NCBI RefSeq assembly: GCF_020907985.1
Contig: NZ_JAJJPA010000016.1
Coordinates: 85,690-149,689 of the forward strand
DNA length: 64,000 nucleotides
Direction: 5' to 3'
From: Kitasatospora humi
GTDB lineage: Bacteria > Actinomycetota > Actinomycetes > Streptomycetales > Streptomycetaceae
The notes beneath the pieces were generated by a model, which worked only from the letters and a program-made list of their open reading frames with translations, was not told the origin of the DNA and did no database searches. The position numbers and the translations under genes were made by a program. Positions 62,119 through 64,000 of this stretch are shown in pieces (position 1 is the first letter of the stretch; every line of letters begins with the position of its first letter).

Positions 62119-62209
62119 TCCGGCAAGGGCTCCAGCAGCAAGTGACCGGCACGGTCGGAACTGGATGACCCGTGTGGTCACCACTAGCAACGGGAGGTGA
62201 GCAGCGGCC

Positions 62210-62650
62210 ATGGCTGAAGGCGATCCGCTCTCCACACACATATTCGGCGTCCAGCTCGGCGGGTTCAACGTCGAGTACGTCAAGGAAGTCAGCAACCTGA
62301 CGGTCGACCAGGACGTGGTCGAGTACAAGCAGGTGAGCCAGCAGGGCAAGTTGATCGTCCGCAAGCAGCCCGGTGCACGGCTGCCCGGCGAGGTGACCAT
62401 CACCCGCGGTCTCGACAAGAGCTCCGCGTTCACCAAGTGGATCAACGAAACCCTGAACAACGGTGCCATCAACGCCGCGCGGCAGAACCTGACCATCGAG
62501 ATCAAGGACACCACCGGCGCCACCCTGCGGCGGATCCAGCTGATGAACGCCTGGGCCAGCAGGTGGGAGGGGCCCACCCTCACCGCCGGTGAGTCCGCCG
62601 CCGCCACCGAGACCGTGACCATCGTCTTCGAGGAAATCCACGTCGAATGA
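62210..62650 (+). CDS. Tail tube protein
   Basis: A 146-aa tube protein of the T4 gp19 / eCIS type: FGVQLGGFNVEYVKEVSNLT, VTITRGLDKSSAFTKWIN and LMNAWASRWEGPTL. It polymerises inside the sheath. GGGAGGTGAG precedes it; its stop overlaps the next gene (ATGA). Confidence 0.93.
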   Translation: MAEGDPLSTHIFGVQLGGFNVEYVKEVSNLTVDQDVVEYKQVSQQGKLIVRKQPGARLPGEVTITRGLDKSSAFTKWINETLNNGAINAARQNLTIEIKDTTGATLRRIQLMNAWASRWEGPTLTAGESAAATETVTIVFEEIHVE

Positions 62651-63117
62651 GGCGGAAGATCGGTCTTGAGGAACTCCTCGAGCAGGCACCGGCGTCGGCC
62701 GCGCAGCAGTCCAGCGCGCCACCGCCGGTGCGGCCTCGACCGGCCGCACTGCACACGGAGTTCGAGTTCGAGTTGCCGCGCGGGTACGTCGACGCGGACG
62801 GCGTCGTGCACCGGGACGGCGCCATGCGCCTGGCCACCGCACGGGACGAGCTGATGCCGCAGATCGACCTGCGGGTCAAGGAGAATCCCGCGTACCTGAG
62901 CGTGGTGCTGCTCAGTCATGTGATCACCCGGCTGGGTACCGTCACGGACATCCACGCCGGCGTGGTCGAGGGCATGTACGCCACCGATGTGGCGTTCCTG
63001 CAGGACTTCTACCAGCGCATCAACAGCGAAGGCCACACCCGCGCGGCGGTCACCTGCCCGCACTGCGACGGGGCGTTCGAAGTCGACCTCGCTGGTGGGC
63101 GCCTGGGGGAATCGTGA
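62647..63117 (+). CDS. Phage-tail-assembly-like protein of the injection system
   Basis: The 156-aa protein has a Pro/Ala-rich N-terminus, a middle segment ELPRGYVDADGVVHRDGAM that is typical of tail assembly chaperone-like eCIS proteins, and a C-terminal Cys pair CPHC. It is coupled to the tube gene and to the next gene by 4-base overlaps. Confidence 0.78.
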   Translation: MRRKIGLEELLEQAPASAAQQSSAPPPVRPRPAALHTEFEFELPRGYVDADGVVHRDGAMRLATARDELMPQIDLRVKENPAYLSVVLLSHVITRLGTVTDIHAGVVEGMYATDVAFLQDFYQRINSEGHTRAAVTCPHCDGAFEVDLAGGRLGES

Positions 63118-63272
63118 CGTACGCGGCCACTCGGCTCTACGAGGAGGTCGCGTACATCGCCTACCACTTCCACTGGCCGCGGGAGTCCGTTCTCGACCTG
63201 ACCCACCGCGAGCGGGCGCAGTGGGTGCGGGAGATCGCGCGGATCAACACCCGCGTCAACGAGGGCGGGTGA
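63114..63272 (+). CDS. 52-aa injection-system protein (DUF6760-like)
   Basis: GTG at 63114 overlaps the previous stop. The product starts MTYAATRLYEEVAYIAYHFH and continues WPRESVLDLTHRER, then WVREI, the pattern of small tail assembly proteins that follow the tube in Streptomyces CIS loci. The stop overlaps the next GTG. Confidence 0.75.
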   Translation: MTYAATRLYEEVAYIAYHFHWPRESVLDLTHRERAQWVREIARINTRVNEGG

Positions 63273-64000
63273 GTCGGGTGGGGTGGCTACGGGACCGGTT
63301 CGGTCGGGCTCGGGGCGGGGCGAGCGGTGGAGCCGGTGTCGCGGGCGGCTCGGCGTCCGGTGAGGGTGTCGCGGTCGGCTCGGCGTCCCGTGAGGGTGCC
63401 GCGGTCGGCTCCGCGTCTGGTGAGACGGGCGCGGGCGCAGGCGCGGGCAGTGCGGTGAGTGGCGGAGGAGGCTCGAGCGGTGGAGCGCCCGCAGGGCCCG
63501 GGGTGGGCAGCGGGGTCGGCGGTGCGGGGGGCTCCGGCGTTGCCGGGGACGGGGGTTGGCGTGCGGTGGCGCCCATGACGCCCACCATCATGCGGACGAT
63601 GAACGGGGTCAGCGACGGGCTCCGGTTCCGGTCGCGGCTCGCCGCCTGGCAGAACCCGTCGCAGACCGGGAGCCTCGGGCACGCGGTGCTGCCGTCGGCG
63701 CCCGTGGGGATCCTGCGGGCGGTGGCGCGGCCGGTGGTGCCGGGTGTCGGGACGGCCGGGGGCGGTGGCCCGGAGCTGCGGTACGCGGTGCCTCGTGCGG
63801 AGAACGCGGGCGGGGCGGGGGAGTTCGGGACGTCCGGAGAGCTTGCGGTGTCCGCGGTGCCTGCGGAGCCTGCGGGCTCCGGGGCGGTGCAGGGCGGTCG
63901 GGCGGTGCGCCGGGTGCAGCGGGCGCAGGGGGCGCGGCGGCGGTTGCGGGTTGCTGCGGTGGGTTCGGCGCGAGAAGCCGGGCGGCGCAGGTCGCCGGTG
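63269..64000 (+). CDS. Gly/Ala-rich injection-system protein, N-terminal part (runs off the window)
   Basis: GTG 63269 overlaps the previous stop and the frame is open for 244 codons to the window edge. It begins with SRVGWLRDRFGRARGG, then low-complexity Gly/Ser/Ala repeats (GSASGEGVAV, GSASREGAAV), then a more ordered WRAVAPMTPTIMRTMNGV segment. It fits the large hydrophilic proteins in this position of Streptomyces CIS loci. Function unknown. Confidence 0.68.
   Translation, partial: MSRVGWLRDRFGRARGGASGGAGVAGGSASGEGVAVGSASREGAAVGSASGETGAGAGAGSAVSGGGGSSGGAPAGPGVGSGVGGAGGSGVAGDGGWRAVAPMTPTIMRTMNGVSDGLRFRSRLAAWQNPSQTGSLGHAVLPSAPVGILRAVARPVVPGVGTAGGGGPELRYAVPRAENAGGAGEFGTSGELAVSAVPAEPAGSGAVQGGRAVRRVQRAQGARRRLRVAAVGSAREAGRRRSPV

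Noticed and set aside
59227..63063. A 1278-codon open frame on the reverse strand opposite the injection-system genes
   Set aside because: It is antisense to clear AAA+, sheath and tube genes and its text is His/Gly/Arg-rich shadow coding typical of high-GC DNA.

Overview
The window is high-GC DNA (roughly 72% by eye) with G/C-rich third codon positions, many ATGA/GTGA start-stop overlaps, GTG starts and terminators without U-tracts. Gene content (MurT/GatD, an AfsR/SARP-type BTAD-NB-ARC-TPR regulator, dodecin, a group 1h-like [NiFe] hydrogenase and a Streptomyces-type contractile injection system) points to a chromosome of the family Streptomycetaceae. The genus cannot be fixed from sequence alone.

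Layout. (1) 1-10.8 kb: the 3'-truncated gatD and murT (lipid II amidation), an ACT-GNAT membrane protein, a PLP decarboxylase, an unusual secreted Cys-repeat protein, a GNAT, a nucleotide-pyrophosphatase-like enzyme with a palindromic operator at its start, and an RDD-MMPL membrane pair. (2) 11-25.3 kb: an AfsR-like regulator, small acidic proteins, a DUF4383 membrane protein preceded by a 7-codon leader ORF, MTA phosphorylase, dodecin, a Tat-exported VAO-family oxidase, class II fumarase, a two-domain VOC protein, a succinate-semialdehyde-type dehydrogenase and an Nei/Fpg DNA glycosylase. Several intergenic gaps carry tandem repeats.

(3) 25.4-32.05 kb: a 6.7-kb block flanked by 121-bp direct repeats (118/121 identical). 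The repeats duplicate the convergent 3' ends of nei and a VOC dioxygenase-like gene, so both neighbours stay intact while the block sits between them. Its cargo is molybdenum- and redox-centred: a sulfite-oxidase-fold protein, an aldo/keto reductase and a three-subunit PaoABC-like aldehyde oxidoreductase, with broken gene fragments at the edges and in the middle. (4) 32.1-36.4 kb: the VOC gene and a marR gene share TTCAAATTTGAA operators, and a membrane protein, a His-rich protein and a secreted carboxylesterase lie around them.

(5) 36.9-51.8 kb: a near-continuous operon for a cytosolic group 1h-like uptake [NiFe] hydrogenase. The order is hypX, small subunit, large subunit, a NifU-like protein, three conserved proteins of unknown role, a maturation protease, a 34-aa membrane peptide, then hypA, hypB, hypF, hypC, hypD and hypE. 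HypX is known to make CO aerobically, HypCDEF make cyanide and assemble Fe(CN)2CO, HypAB deliver nickel and the protease cleaves the large-subunit tail, so the operon looks self-sufficient. (6) 52.1-64 kb: a contractile injection system locus that runs off the window: a CisA-like membrane protein and a divergent LuxR-type regulator, then a secreted beta-propeller protein, a DUF4255 cap protein, an AAA+ ATPase, sheath, tube, two small assembly proteins and the start of a Gly/Ala-rich protein.

The observations I rate highest are the 121-bp-repeat-flanked molybdoenzyme block, the uncharacterised accessory block of the hydrogenase operon (including a NifU-like protein with a CxC in place of CxxC), and the three-site MarR circuit with a probably leaderless marR transcript. 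All functional calls come from reading motifs and context; no database search was run.
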